Shown: positions 19,480 through 26,991 of the stretch, piece by piece | How positions within the stretch are numbered: position 1 is the stretch's first letter | Layout of the letters: every line of letters begins with the position of its first letter | Origin: an uncultured Lachnospiraceae bacterium | GTDB lineage: Bacteria > Bacillota > Clostridia > Lachnospirales > Lachnospiraceae | Reading direction: 5' to 3' | NCBI GenBank assembly: GCA_910587635.1 | Contig: CAJUNB010000018.1 | Coordinates: forward strand, 62,001-126,000 | Length of the DNA stretch: 64,000 nucleotides | Notes under the pieces: generated by a model | The model's database searches: none | What the model was told of the DNA's origin: nothing | What the model saw: only the letters and a program-made list of their open reading frames with translations | Position numbers and translations under genes: made by a program

Positions 19480-20487
19480 ATGTGGAAGAAACTGAAGAAA
19501 TATTTGCCAAATATCGTGCTATATATTGTGATCGCCCTTGTTATATTTGTAGTGGTAGTTTTAGTGCTTTACAGAAGTGTGATTCTGAATATTATAAAAT
19601 GTCCAAGTAATACATTGAATGTGTATGTGTCAGAACTTGATACCTATTTAGGAATCGTTTCCGGTGGAATTGCAATTTTTTCTTTATGGGCTCTGGTGAT
19701 GACTGTTTTCAGCATCACAAAGCTCGGGAATATCAGTAAAACCAGTGATAAGGTCAAAAAAATCAATAAAAGTATGTTATGGCAGCACATGCTGCAGTTG
19801 AATTATGCGGGCAGACATCGGTCGGAGACGATCCTGCAGTGTAGACAAGTGCTACATGAAGGGGGGAAGATAAATAAAGAGGTTCGTTTATATGTCATGG
19901 ATATGCTGATTAAGACATACATAGAAGTATATTCAGATCTGAGGGAAAAACAGTTGACTATTCCAGAAGAAGATAAGAGATATAAGGAGTTTTTGAGAAA
20001 TATTATACATGATGAGATGCGAAAAGTATTAGAGGCGTGTCAGAAGTTTCGCAGAAAGCAGGAAAATCTGACAGTGAAAAATTTGCAGGCGGATATTTAT
20101 TTTGAAAAAGGGTGTTTTGAAGGTCTGTGTGGAGACTATGAAAATTCCATTACAGATATTAAAATGGCAATAAACCTAAATGATAGATCTCCCAATTATT
20201 ACAGCAATCTGGCAGTTTCTCAATGTCTAACGCAAAAAGACGATTATGTGGAAGATGCTGTAAAAAATCTGAAAAAAGCATTGAAATTATCGAATGACCA
20301 ACTATATAATGCATGGTTTTATAATAAAGCAAATATATTGGACGTGTTTGATGACAGACAGTGGGAGAAAATAGGAGAAAAGATAAAAAAAGAACTGGTA
20401 GAAAAAGTATGTGATGGCATGGATTACAGAAGTAAAAAGGTGATGGAGAACAAAAGTAAGATACAATTTACATTTAGTATGGAATAG
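19480..20487 (+). CDS. Membrane-anchored TPR protein
   Basis: 335 residues from ATG 19480, which has AAGAG upstream; an in-frame GTG at 19420 is less likely. Two N-terminal hydrophobic helices (about residues 10-33 and 50-75) are followed by a cytoplasmic helical domain. Near the C-terminus are TPR-like repeats (ADIYFEKGCFEGLCGDYENS and YYSNLAVSQCLTQKDDYVED). No enzyme motif is visible. Its last 21 bases contain the -35 of the promoter of the following peptide gene. It may be a scaffold or immunity-type partner of the peptide system; that is only position-based inference. Confidence 0.6.
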   Translation: MWKKLKKYLPNIVLYIVIALVIFVVVVLVLYRSVILNIIKCPSNTLNVYVSELDTYLGIVSGGIAIFSLWALVMTVFSITKLGNISKTSDKVKKINKSMLWQHMLQLNYAGRHRSETILQCRQVLHEGGKINKEVRLYVMDMLIKTYIEVYSDLREKQLTIPEEDKRYKEFLRNIIHDEMRKVLEACQKFRRKQENLTVKNLQADIYFEKGCFEGLCGDYENSITDIKMAINLNDRSPNYYSNLAVSQCLTQKDDYVEDAVKNLKKALKLSNDQLYNAWFYNKANILDVFDDRQWEKIGEKIKKELVEKVCDGMDYRSKKVMENKSKIQFTFSME

Positions 20488-20495
20488 GATATAAT
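20467..20495 (+). promoter_or_regulatory. Strong promoter of the peptide operon
   Basis: TTTACA and TATAAT are separated by 17 bases, the best vegetative promoter seen in the window. The -35 overlaps the end of the TPR gene. The expected transcription start near 20502 leaves a short leader with AGGAGGTGG at 20514-20522 before the peptide start codon. Confidence 0.7.
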
Positions 20496-20526
20496 AAAAA
20501 CGATCAGTTTAACAGGAGGTGGCACA

Positions 20527-20628
20527 ATGAAAAAGATCGTGATTAAATGGAACGTGAAAAAGGTGAAGGATTCCTCCCGCATCGGCATGATGTATTGTTT
20601 TAAATCATGCGATGTGAATCAGAATTAA
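20527..20628 (+). CDS. Candidate RiPP precursor peptide, 33 aa
   Basis: A short gene with a very strong site, AGGAGGTGG, seven bases before ATG. The product starts MKKIVIKWNVKKVKDSSRIG and ends MMYCFKSCDVNQN. It has a basic N-terminal leader-like half and a C-terminal half with Cys24 and Cys28 in CxxxC spacing, plus aromatic residues Tyr23 and Phe25. It has its own promoter, a hairpin just downstream, and a radical SAM/SPASM enzyme next, the standard layout of a radical-SAM-modified peptide. Possible products are a thioether (ranthipeptide-like) or a cyclophane. The size and Cys pair recall Clo7bot-like peptides, but I cannot confirm that family. Confidence 0.72.
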   Translation: MKKIVIKWNVKKVKDSSRIGMMYCFKSCDVNQN

Positions 20629-20643
20629 TCATCAGAAGAGAAG

Positions 20644-20675
20644 GCAAAAGATGTCTAATATTAGACATCTTTTGC
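20644..20675 (+). terminator. Hairpin between precursor and maturase (attenuator)
   Basis: Perfect 14-bp inverted repeat, GCAAAAGATGTCTA and its complement around the four-base loop ATAT, followed by TTTAT. It is 15 bases after the peptide stop and 19 before the maturase start. It probably ends or stabilises most transcripts so that the peptide is made in excess over the enzyme. Confidence 0.65.
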
Positions 20676-20694
20676 TTTATAAAGGAGCCTACAG

Positions 20695-21990
20695 ATGGAA
20701 AAAGAAATTGACTTAGGCAAAAAGTATTACTTTCCGGAAGAAATAGCAGTAAAAAAAGTAGAAAATATCTATCTGGTTATCTATACGGAGGGCTGCCTGT
20801 GGCTGGTATTGGAGGAAGAAGAATTATCCGTATTTCGTGCCTTGCAGGCTGGCTGTGATATTGAGCAATGTTTGGAAAGATTTGATCAGGATGCTGTTAT
20901 CAGCACAATTACCCAGATTGAAGCAAAGGATTTCGAACATCCGAGAATCATCGATAAAGAAACAAAGAGTCTGTGTATTTATCTGACAAATAACTGCAAT
21001 GAACGCTGTAAACATTGCTATATGTATGCAGGAAGTGTTAAAATGGAAGAGCTTCCTGTCTGTGAATGGAAGCGAGTTTTGCGGGAGTTTCGGGAATGCG
21101 GCGGGGAAGCGGTTACTTTCAGCGGCGGGGAAGTGACGGTATATCCCGGCTATGCGGAAGTGATCCAATTCGCCCATGGGCTGGGTTTATCGGTGACAGT
21201 TCTATCCAATGGAATTTCCTGGATTTCAGATGATATTTCCGTTTTAAAGGATTCTATCGATGAAATTCAGATCAGCATTGACGGATACGATAGGCAGTCT
21301 TATATGGCAGTCAGAAATTTTGACGGTTTTGAGAAGGCGTTGTCTACGGCAAAAGCCTTTTGTAAAGCTGGCTGCCGGGTTTCGGTTGCAGTGACGCCTC
21401 TCATGGAAGGGCTTGATGAATTTATCGATGGATTTAAAACGTTTGCATATAAGCTGCAAGAAGAATTCCCTGATATTTTTATAAAGGTAAGCGCAGAATT
21501 ACTGGAAGGAAGAGAATTAAAAATCAGTCGGGAAGAAAACAGACAGTATAAGAAGATGCTGAAAGCGATGGTGGAGGAGTTGATGCCAGGCTTTTACGCG
21601 GAAACTTTTGTCTTAAATTATCTCGAAAATAATAAAAAAAGGAACTGCGGATTTGGGAATATAACGGTGGCCTCAAACGGAGACGTTTATTGGTGTAACA
21701 GAATATTTGAGTTGGAATCAGATTGGAATGTCAGAGACTTTTCCATGCATGAAATTATGGAGAAAGCGCTGCTTGTGAAGGAGTGCATATCAGTAGAAAA
21801 TTCTACATTATGTAAGCATTGTGAGATCAGGTATATTTGTGGCGGCGGGTGCCGCGTTGATTATCCGGGTATCTTACAGCCATTGTCTTGGCAGAAGGAA
21901 TGGGAAAATACTTGCACACCAGAGCGAAAGATGGATTTTTATCAAAAAATGATACTTGGCAACGAATATTTTTATCTGGAGTCTGAGTAA
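20695..21990 (+). CDS. Radical SAM/SPASM peptide maturase with PqqD-like N-terminus
   Basis: 431 residues. Residues 1-85 look like a PqqD-type RiPP recognition element: two short strands (YLVIYTEGCLWLVL) and then helices. The radical SAM core has Cys101, Cys105 and Cys108 in CNERCKHCYMY, for the [4Fe-4S]-SAM cluster, and the GGE motif in FSGGEVTV. The SPASM region matches the canonical pattern: Cys318, a Gly-x4-Cys ending at Cys334, then Cys373, Cys376, Cys382 and Cys386 (CX2CX5CX3C) and Cys407. It presumably forms C-S or C-C crosslinks in the 33-residue peptide. AAGGAG precedes the ATG. Confidence 0.9.
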   Translation: MEKEIDLGKKYYFPEEIAVKKVENIYLVIYTEGCLWLVLEEEELSVFRALQAGCDIEQCLERFDQDAVISTITQIEAKDFEHPRIIDKETKSLCIYLTNNCNERCKHCYMYAGSVKMEELPVCEWKRVLREFRECGGEAVTFSGGEVTVYPGYAEVIQFAHGLGLSVTVLSNGISWISDDISVLKDSIDEIQISIDGYDRQSYMAVRNFDGFEKALSTAKAFCKAGCRVSVAVTPLMEGLDEFIDGFKTFAYKLQEEFPDIFIKVSAELLEGRELKISREENRQYKKMLKAMVEELMPGFYAETFVLNYLENNKKRNCGFGNITVASNGDVYWCNRIFELESDWNVRDFSMHEIMEKALLVKECISVENSTLCKHCEIRYICGGGCRVDYPGILQPLSWQKEWENTCTPERKMDFYQKMILGNEYFYLESE

Positions 21991-22009
21991 ATGATACTGC
22001 GGGGATGGT

Positions 22010-22984
22010 ATGGACAGAGAATGCATGATCAGAGAATTAGAGAGATGGAGTCATATGCAGGCTGTATCCGGATACGAGGACAGAGCGAGCAGCAAACTGG
22101 TAGAGCAGATGCGAAATCTGGACTGTGTAGTGGAAGTAGATAATCTGCATAATGTGATCTGTAAGAGAAAAGGCAGAGACTCTTCCGGAAAGGTTATGAT
22201 ACTGGCACATCTGGATGAGGTAGGGATCCAGATCATACGACAAATCAATAAAAATAAAAAACGCTATTGTTTCAAAACACTTGGCAGTATAAAAAACAGC
22301 AGTCTGATAAACGAGACTATTTGCTTTGAAAACGGAGCGATGGGAAAAATATATGAAGAACATCCTGAGAAAAAAGACAGCAAACATACGGAGAATCTGT
22401 ATATAGAAATTACCGGGGAGACAGATGTCAGCACAGGAGATGTTGGAACATATGCGCCATTTTTCCAGGCTGACGCGGAGTATATTGCAGGTAAGGCACT
22501 GGATAACAGGGTGGGATGTTTTATTTTGTATTCTGTATTAAAAGAAAATATAGTGACGCAGGATGACGTTTATTATGTATTCTCAACACAGGAGGAAATT
22601 GGTATGAGGGGAGCGAAAGTTGCCGTCTCCCGTCTTATGCCGGATAAAATTATTTCGATTGATCTTTCACCGGTCAGCGAAAGTTCCAGCTTACTTGCGG
22701 GAGAAGGCGTGGGAATTAAAGTGTCGGATGGGATCAGTATATCGGACAGAGATTTGGTTAAAAAGTTTATGAATATTGCAGCGGAGAATAAGATTTCCTG
22801 TCAAAAAGAAGTGAGTACATATGGCGCGATGGAAACAATATTGATTAATGAAAAGGATTGTGGTTCCAAAAATATTGGTTTAACGCTTGCCTGTATTTCT
22901 ATGCATACAAAAAATACCAAGGTAAATCTTGACGATATTGAAGCGGCAAGAGAGTTACTTAGCCTCTATCTGCATACTGTTTAA
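22010..22984 (+). CDS. M42 family metallopeptidase
   Basis: 324 residues, slightly short for the family (about 340-360). Metal ligands and catalytic residues appear complete: His67 and Asp69 in AHLDEVG, Asp165 in KALDNRVG, Glu195 and Glu196 in QEEIGMRGA, the Asp in ISIDLSP, and His299 in ISMHTKN. M42 enzymes are cytosolic dinuclear aminopeptidases that normally form tetrahedral dodecamers. It starts 19 bp after the maturase stop, so in this operon it may remove the leader from the modified peptide from its N-terminus. That role is inferred. Confidence 0.85.
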   Translation: MDRECMIRELERWSHMQAVSGYEDRASSKLVEQMRNLDCVVEVDNLHNVICKRKGRDSSGKVMILAHLDEVGIQIIRQINKNKKRYCFKTLGSIKNSSLINETICFENGAMGKIYEEHPEKKDSKHTENLYIEITGETDVSTGDVGTYAPFFQADAEYIAGKALDNRVGCFILYSVLKENIVTQDDVYYVFSTQEEIGMRGAKVAVSRLMPDKIISIDLSPVSESSSLLAGEGVGIKVSDGISISDRDLVKKFMNIAAENKISCQKEVSTYGAMETILINEKDCGSKNIGLTLACISMHTKNTKVNLDDIEAARELLSLYLHTV

Positions 22985-23001
22985 TTTTTGAGGATTTGTT
23001 T

Positions 23002-25479
23002 ATGGACATGATCGTATGTATCAATTTTATTGAGAGCAGGAAGCATAATGTTTTAACGCTGGAGACTTATACCGGAAAAGTTCCAAAATTAAAAAGCAAA
23101 TTATTTTCAGGTCCATTGCGAAAGGTTAATATCGATACATTAGACATTGTTGCTAATATGACGCAAATCGAATTAAATCGTTTGCGAAGATTTTTACATG
23201 GAAAAGGAAATATACAAATTAATAAATATCAATATTTGATAAACAATGCAAATTTATTTTTACTGTGTGACCAGTTTGTACGGGGCGTTTTTTTTTATAA
23301 AGATAAAGAGAAGATTATGCCATTGATTGAAGAAATAAAAGTGGAAAGGGGCGAGGTATCAAAAGAAACTCAGAGTTTTGCGGGCTTGAAACACAAGTGT
23401 ATTCATAATACTGTTTCTATCGTAACGGATTGCGGTGCGGTGCAGAATGTGGTTTCCGCGGAAATGCGGGCAGTTATGTATATCGATTTAGAGGAGAAGA
23501 AATATCAGGCGCGGCTTTTTTTTGAGTATGATAACTTTGAAATTGTGTATGGAGACAGGAATAGGCTGATTGAAGAGTCAGCCAAATATAGAGATTATTC
23601 ATTTGAACAGGATATCGTGACATTTCTTCGTGACTATGGCTGGCATTATAAAAATAATGATTTTTTTGAATATTGTGGAGAAAATATCAATGAATCCATT
23701 CAGGCAATGCAAGAGAAGGGTATAGGCCTGTATACGAACAGACAGAAGCCAATTTCGAGAGGAAACCTTGTGAATTGTTCCATGAATTATGGTATTGACT
23801 GGTTTGAATTACATGGGCAGGTTCAGGCCGCAGATAGAAACTATGATCTTAGCAAGATTATTAATTTAACTGGCAGAAAGAAGAATTGGGTAGAGATAGA
23901 TGGGAATGTCATTTTCCTTCCGGAGTCTTTACAGCATATAGAGTTTCCGGGAACGATAAAATGTGAGAATGATAAATTGAAACTCGACAGGCAGGAGATT
24001 CCTGAGGCGTTCTATCTGGCAGGCGTTTTTAAAATTGAAAGAATTGAAAATATAGAAAAACTGTTCTTGTATGAAGATGTTACCCCAAAAATTTGTAATG
24101 CAATATACAGAAAACTACGATCTTATCAAAAATCAGGTGTGAAATGGCTTCTGTATTTGTATGAAAATAAGTTTGGCGGATGTCTGGCAGATGATATGGG
24201 GCTTGGAAAAACATTCCAGATAATTGCCTATCTGTCAGATCAAAGATTCTCAGAAGCAAAAAGTCTGATCGTTGTTCCGAAGACACTTTTAATTAACTGG
24301 AGCAGAGAAATTGAAAAGTTTTCCGATTCCCTGTCCGTTTACGTCTACTATGGAAGTAAAAGAGATTGTGCAATGATAGGTCAAACTCAGGTTGTTTTGA
24401 CTACTTACGGGACGGTAATCAATGATTTTGAAGCAATCAACCAAATAGATTTTACCAATCTTATTGTTGATGAAGCGCAGACGATAAAGAATAATAAGAC
24501 AAAAGCCTACCGAATTTTAAATAGAATTTCCGCACGAACCAGAATCGTTTTGACCGGTACACCTCTTGAAAACGGTGCGCGGGAGTTATGCAGTCTGATG
24601 AAATTTGTGAATCCCGGTATATTTCCTTCGTTTGAAAAAATTTCGAGTCAGTATGAAGGGGAGGAAAGATTGGTGTCAGCAGTAAAGAGAATGAGTTCTC
24701 CGTTTCTTTTAAGAAGAATGAAAGCAGAAGTGTTGTCAGATCTGCCTGTAAGACAGGAGCAGACGATATACTGCCAAATGGAGAACCGTCAGGAGGAATT
24801 ATATAAAAATATATTAAAAAGTGTACAATATGAAATAGAAAGAAATGCGGGCTGTTATGAAATAAAATCCAATGCCGTTGCTGTGTTAGAAGGGCTGTTA
24901 TACTTGCAGGAAGTTTGCTGCCATCCGGCGTTACTGCCAAAAGAAATAAACAATAGCCATTGTCTTGAGTCGGCAAAATTAGATTTGCTGAAGGAGCTAT
25001 TGGAGAAGCTATATGCAGCAGAGCACAAGGTAGTGATATTCAGCAGATTTACAAGGATGCTGAAATTAATAGAAAAATGGTTAAGCAGAGAAAATTATAA
25101 TTATTTTTATTTAGACGGTAAAACAAAAAAAAGACAAAAGATAGTAGATGAGTTTGAACAGAGCCGGAGAGGTGTTTTTCTGATAAGTCTGAGAACCGGG
25201 GGGACCGGGTTGAATCTGATTTCGTCAGATACTGCGATTATTTATGATCCGTGGTGGAATCCGGCGGTAGAGCAACAGGCAGGGGATCGCATATACAGAA
25301 TCGGACAGAAAAAGGATGTTACTATTTACAAATTGATTGTTGCCGGTACGATAGAGGAGAAAATACAACAATTACAGGATAAGAAAGAGAAGATGGCGAT
25401 GCAGATATTGGAAAATCAGGACTCCATTGCAGGAATTACAATGGAAAGGTTAAGTGAGTTGCTGACAGAGGAAAGATAG
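23002..25479 (+). CDS. SNF2-family ATPase (Swi2/Snf2 helicase-like)
   Basis: About 825 residues. Residues up to about 370 resemble the SNF2-associated domain. Then come helicase motif I DDMGLGKT, motif II VDEAQTIKN, motif III LTGTPLENG, and motifs V-VI in SLRTGGTGLNL and QAGDRIYRIGQ, all intact. Bacterial relatives of this type usually begin with a SWIM zinc finger; no CxC...CxH is seen here, and the protein is shorter than the usual 1000 or so. ATG 23002 is preferred over TTG 22996 because GAGGA at 22990-22994 fits it. It follows the peptidase by 17 bp, so it is part of the peptide operon. Its role there is unknown. Confidence 0.88.
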   Translation: MDMIVCINFIESRKHNVLTLETYTGKVPKLKSKLFSGPLRKVNIDTLDIVANMTQIELNRLRRFLHGKGNIQINKYQYLINNANLFLLCDQFVRGVFFYKDKEKIMPLIEEIKVERGEVSKETQSFAGLKHKCIHNTVSIVTDCGAVQNVVSAEMRAVMYIDLEEKKYQARLFFEYDNFEIVYGDRNRLIEESAKYRDYSFEQDIVTFLRDYGWHYKNNDFFEYCGENINESIQAMQEKGIGLYTNRQKPISRGNLVNCSMNYGIDWFELHGQVQAADRNYDLSKIINLTGRKKNWVEIDGNVIFLPESLQHIEFPGTIKCENDKLKLDRQEIPEAFYLAGVFKIERIENIEKLFLYEDVTPKICNAIYRKLRSYQKSGVKWLLYLYENKFGGCLADDMGLGKTFQIIAYLSDQRFSEAKSLIVVPKTLLINWSREIEKFSDSLSVYVYYGSKRDCAMIGQTQVVLTTYGTVINDFEAINQIDFTNLIVDEAQTIKNNKTKAYRILNRISARTRIVLTGTPLENGARELCSLMKFVNPGIFPSFEKISSQYEGEERLVSAVKRMSSPFLLRRMKAEVLSDLPVRQEQTIYCQMENRQEELYKNILKSVQYEIERNAGCYEIKSNAVAVLEGLLYLQEVCCHPALLPKEINNSHCLESAKLDLLKELLEKLYAAEHKVVIFSRFTRMLKLIEKWLSRENYNYFYLDGKTKKRQKIVDEFEQSRRGVFLISLRTGGTGLNLISSDTAIIYDPWWNPAVEQQAGDRIYRIGQKKDVTIYKLIVAGTIEEKIQQLQDKKEKMAMQILENQDSIAGITMERLSELLTEER

Positions 25480-25569
25480 GCACATAATAGGGAATAGGTA
25501 ATGGAGTGGATTTTACAAATTGTATAAATAATAGATTGGAAATAAAAAGAATATAAAGGAAAAATAAAA

Positions 25570-26922
25570 ATGAAACTTATACTCTTATCCGGTGGTTCTG
25601 GCAAGCGGCTCTGGCCCCTGTCCAATGAAGCCCGGTCAAAACAGTTTTTAAAGGTATTACAGGATGAAAAGGGCAATTCAGAATCGATGATTCAGCGTAT
25701 TTATAAGCAGATTCACAAGAGCTGCCCGGAAGCGGAAGTGATTATCGCATCCAGTGAAGCCCAGAGTGACTCCATCAGACGTCAGCTGGGCAGCCAGGTC
25801 GAAAAGGTGGAAGAACCGTCCAGAAGGAATACGTATCCGGCGATTCTCTTATCCGCTACCTATTTGCTGGATAAACGACAGGTGCCGGAAGAGGAAGTCG
25901 TTGCAGTGCTGCCGGTGGACACTTATGTGGAACAGGATTATTTTGATAAATTACAGGAGATGGAGCAGGCATTGCTGGATGCGAAGGCCAATATCTGTCT
26001 GCTGGGTGTAAAGCCTACGTATCCTTCTGAGAAATACGGCTATATCAGAGGAAGAGAGCTGACTGATAAGTCCTATGGCCTTGTGGCAGACTGTGTTGAA
26101 AAGCCTGATTTGCAGACGGCACAGAAACTGATGGAAGAGGGGGCCTTCTGGAGCGGTGGTGTATTTGTATTTCGGCTTGGCTTTCTGAAGAAACTGATAC
26201 AAAAGGAGATGGGACAAGTCTCTTTTGAACAGCTTTATGCCCGTTATGATGAGCTTCCGAAGAGCAGTTTTGACAATGAAGTCATTGCCAGGACGCAATC
26301 CATGGTATTTGTCCGATATGATGGTGAATGGAACGATTTGGGCACCTGGAATACATTGACCGAGCAGATGAAAGAGGCAGACGGGGGGATTGTGATACGG
26401 GACGAAAACTGTAAAAACACCCATGTGATTAACGAGCTGGAAATTCCTATCGTAGCTCTTGGGCTGCAGGACACAGTGGTGGTGGCCAGTGCGGATGGCA
26501 TTCTCGTGAGCAATAAGCATGCCAGTTCTTTTTTAAATCCTTATGTGGAGCAGATTCACAACCGACCGATGTATGAGAAGCGACAGTGGGGAGAGTATAA
26601 GGTGCTGAACTTTGCCAAGTGTCATATTGGCAGGGAGTGCTCTTTGACAAAGCATATGCATGTGGAAGCAGGCAGAAGCCTCAGCTATCAGATGCATCAT
26701 TTGCGGGATGAGGTCTGGACGATTATTGATGGCGAAGGGCAGTTCCTGTTAAATGGCGAAATGCGGAAAGTGACTCGGGGCGAGGTGCTCTATATCAAAA
26801 GGGGACAGTGGCATGCCATGGCGTCTAAGGAAGGCATTGACTTCATCGAGGTGCAGCTGGGAACCGATCTGGTGGAAGAGGATATCGAGAGAGGCGCCTG
26901 GGATTGGGGTAATATTTTGTAA
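25570..26922 (+). CDS. manC: Mannose-1-phosphate guanylyltransferase / mannose-6-phosphate isomerase
   Basis: 450 residues, bifunctional CpsB/ManC type. The N-terminal nucleotidyltransferase has LSGGSGKRLWPLS and KPDLQTAQKL with EGAFWSGGVFVFR. The C-terminal cupin isomerase domain, from about residue 340, has RQWGEYKVL, SLSYQMHHLRDEVW and GEVLYIKRGQWHA. It makes GDP-mannose, a donor (or precursor of GDP-fucose-type sugars) for the surrounding glycosyltransferases. It follows the SNF2 gene by 90 bp and opens the region of visibly higher GC. Confidence 0.93.
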   Translation: MKLILLSGGSGKRLWPLSNEARSKQFLKVLQDEKGNSESMIQRIYKQIHKSCPEAEVIIASSEAQSDSIRRQLGSQVEKVEEPSRRNTYPAILLSATYLLDKRQVPEEEVVAVLPVDTYVEQDYFDKLQEMEQALLDAKANICLLGVKPTYPSEKYGYIRGRELTDKSYGLVADCVEKPDLQTAQKLMEEGAFWSGGVFVFRLGFLKKLIQKEMGQVSFEQLYARYDELPKSSFDNEVIARTQSMVFVRYDGEWNDLGTWNTLTEQMKEADGGIVIRDENCKNTHVINELEIPIVALGLQDTVVVASADGILVSNKHASSFLNPYVEQIHNRPMYEKRQWGEYKVLNFAKCHIGRECSLTKHMHVEAGRSLSYQMHHLRDEVWTIIDGEGQFLLNGEMRKVTRGEVLYIKRGQWHAMASKEGIDFIEVQLGTDLVEEDIERGAWDWGNIL

Positions 26923-26991
26923 TAAGACAGACAAAAGGCGTCCTATTGTCCATTTGGGGTACGAAAGCGCCATAGAAGGAGACAGTCATTT

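Noticed and set aside
18397..25479. The peptide island as an integrated mobile element
   Set aside because: The recombinase-like protein lacks catalytic residues, and no attachment repeats, tRNA or phage genes were found around the segment.
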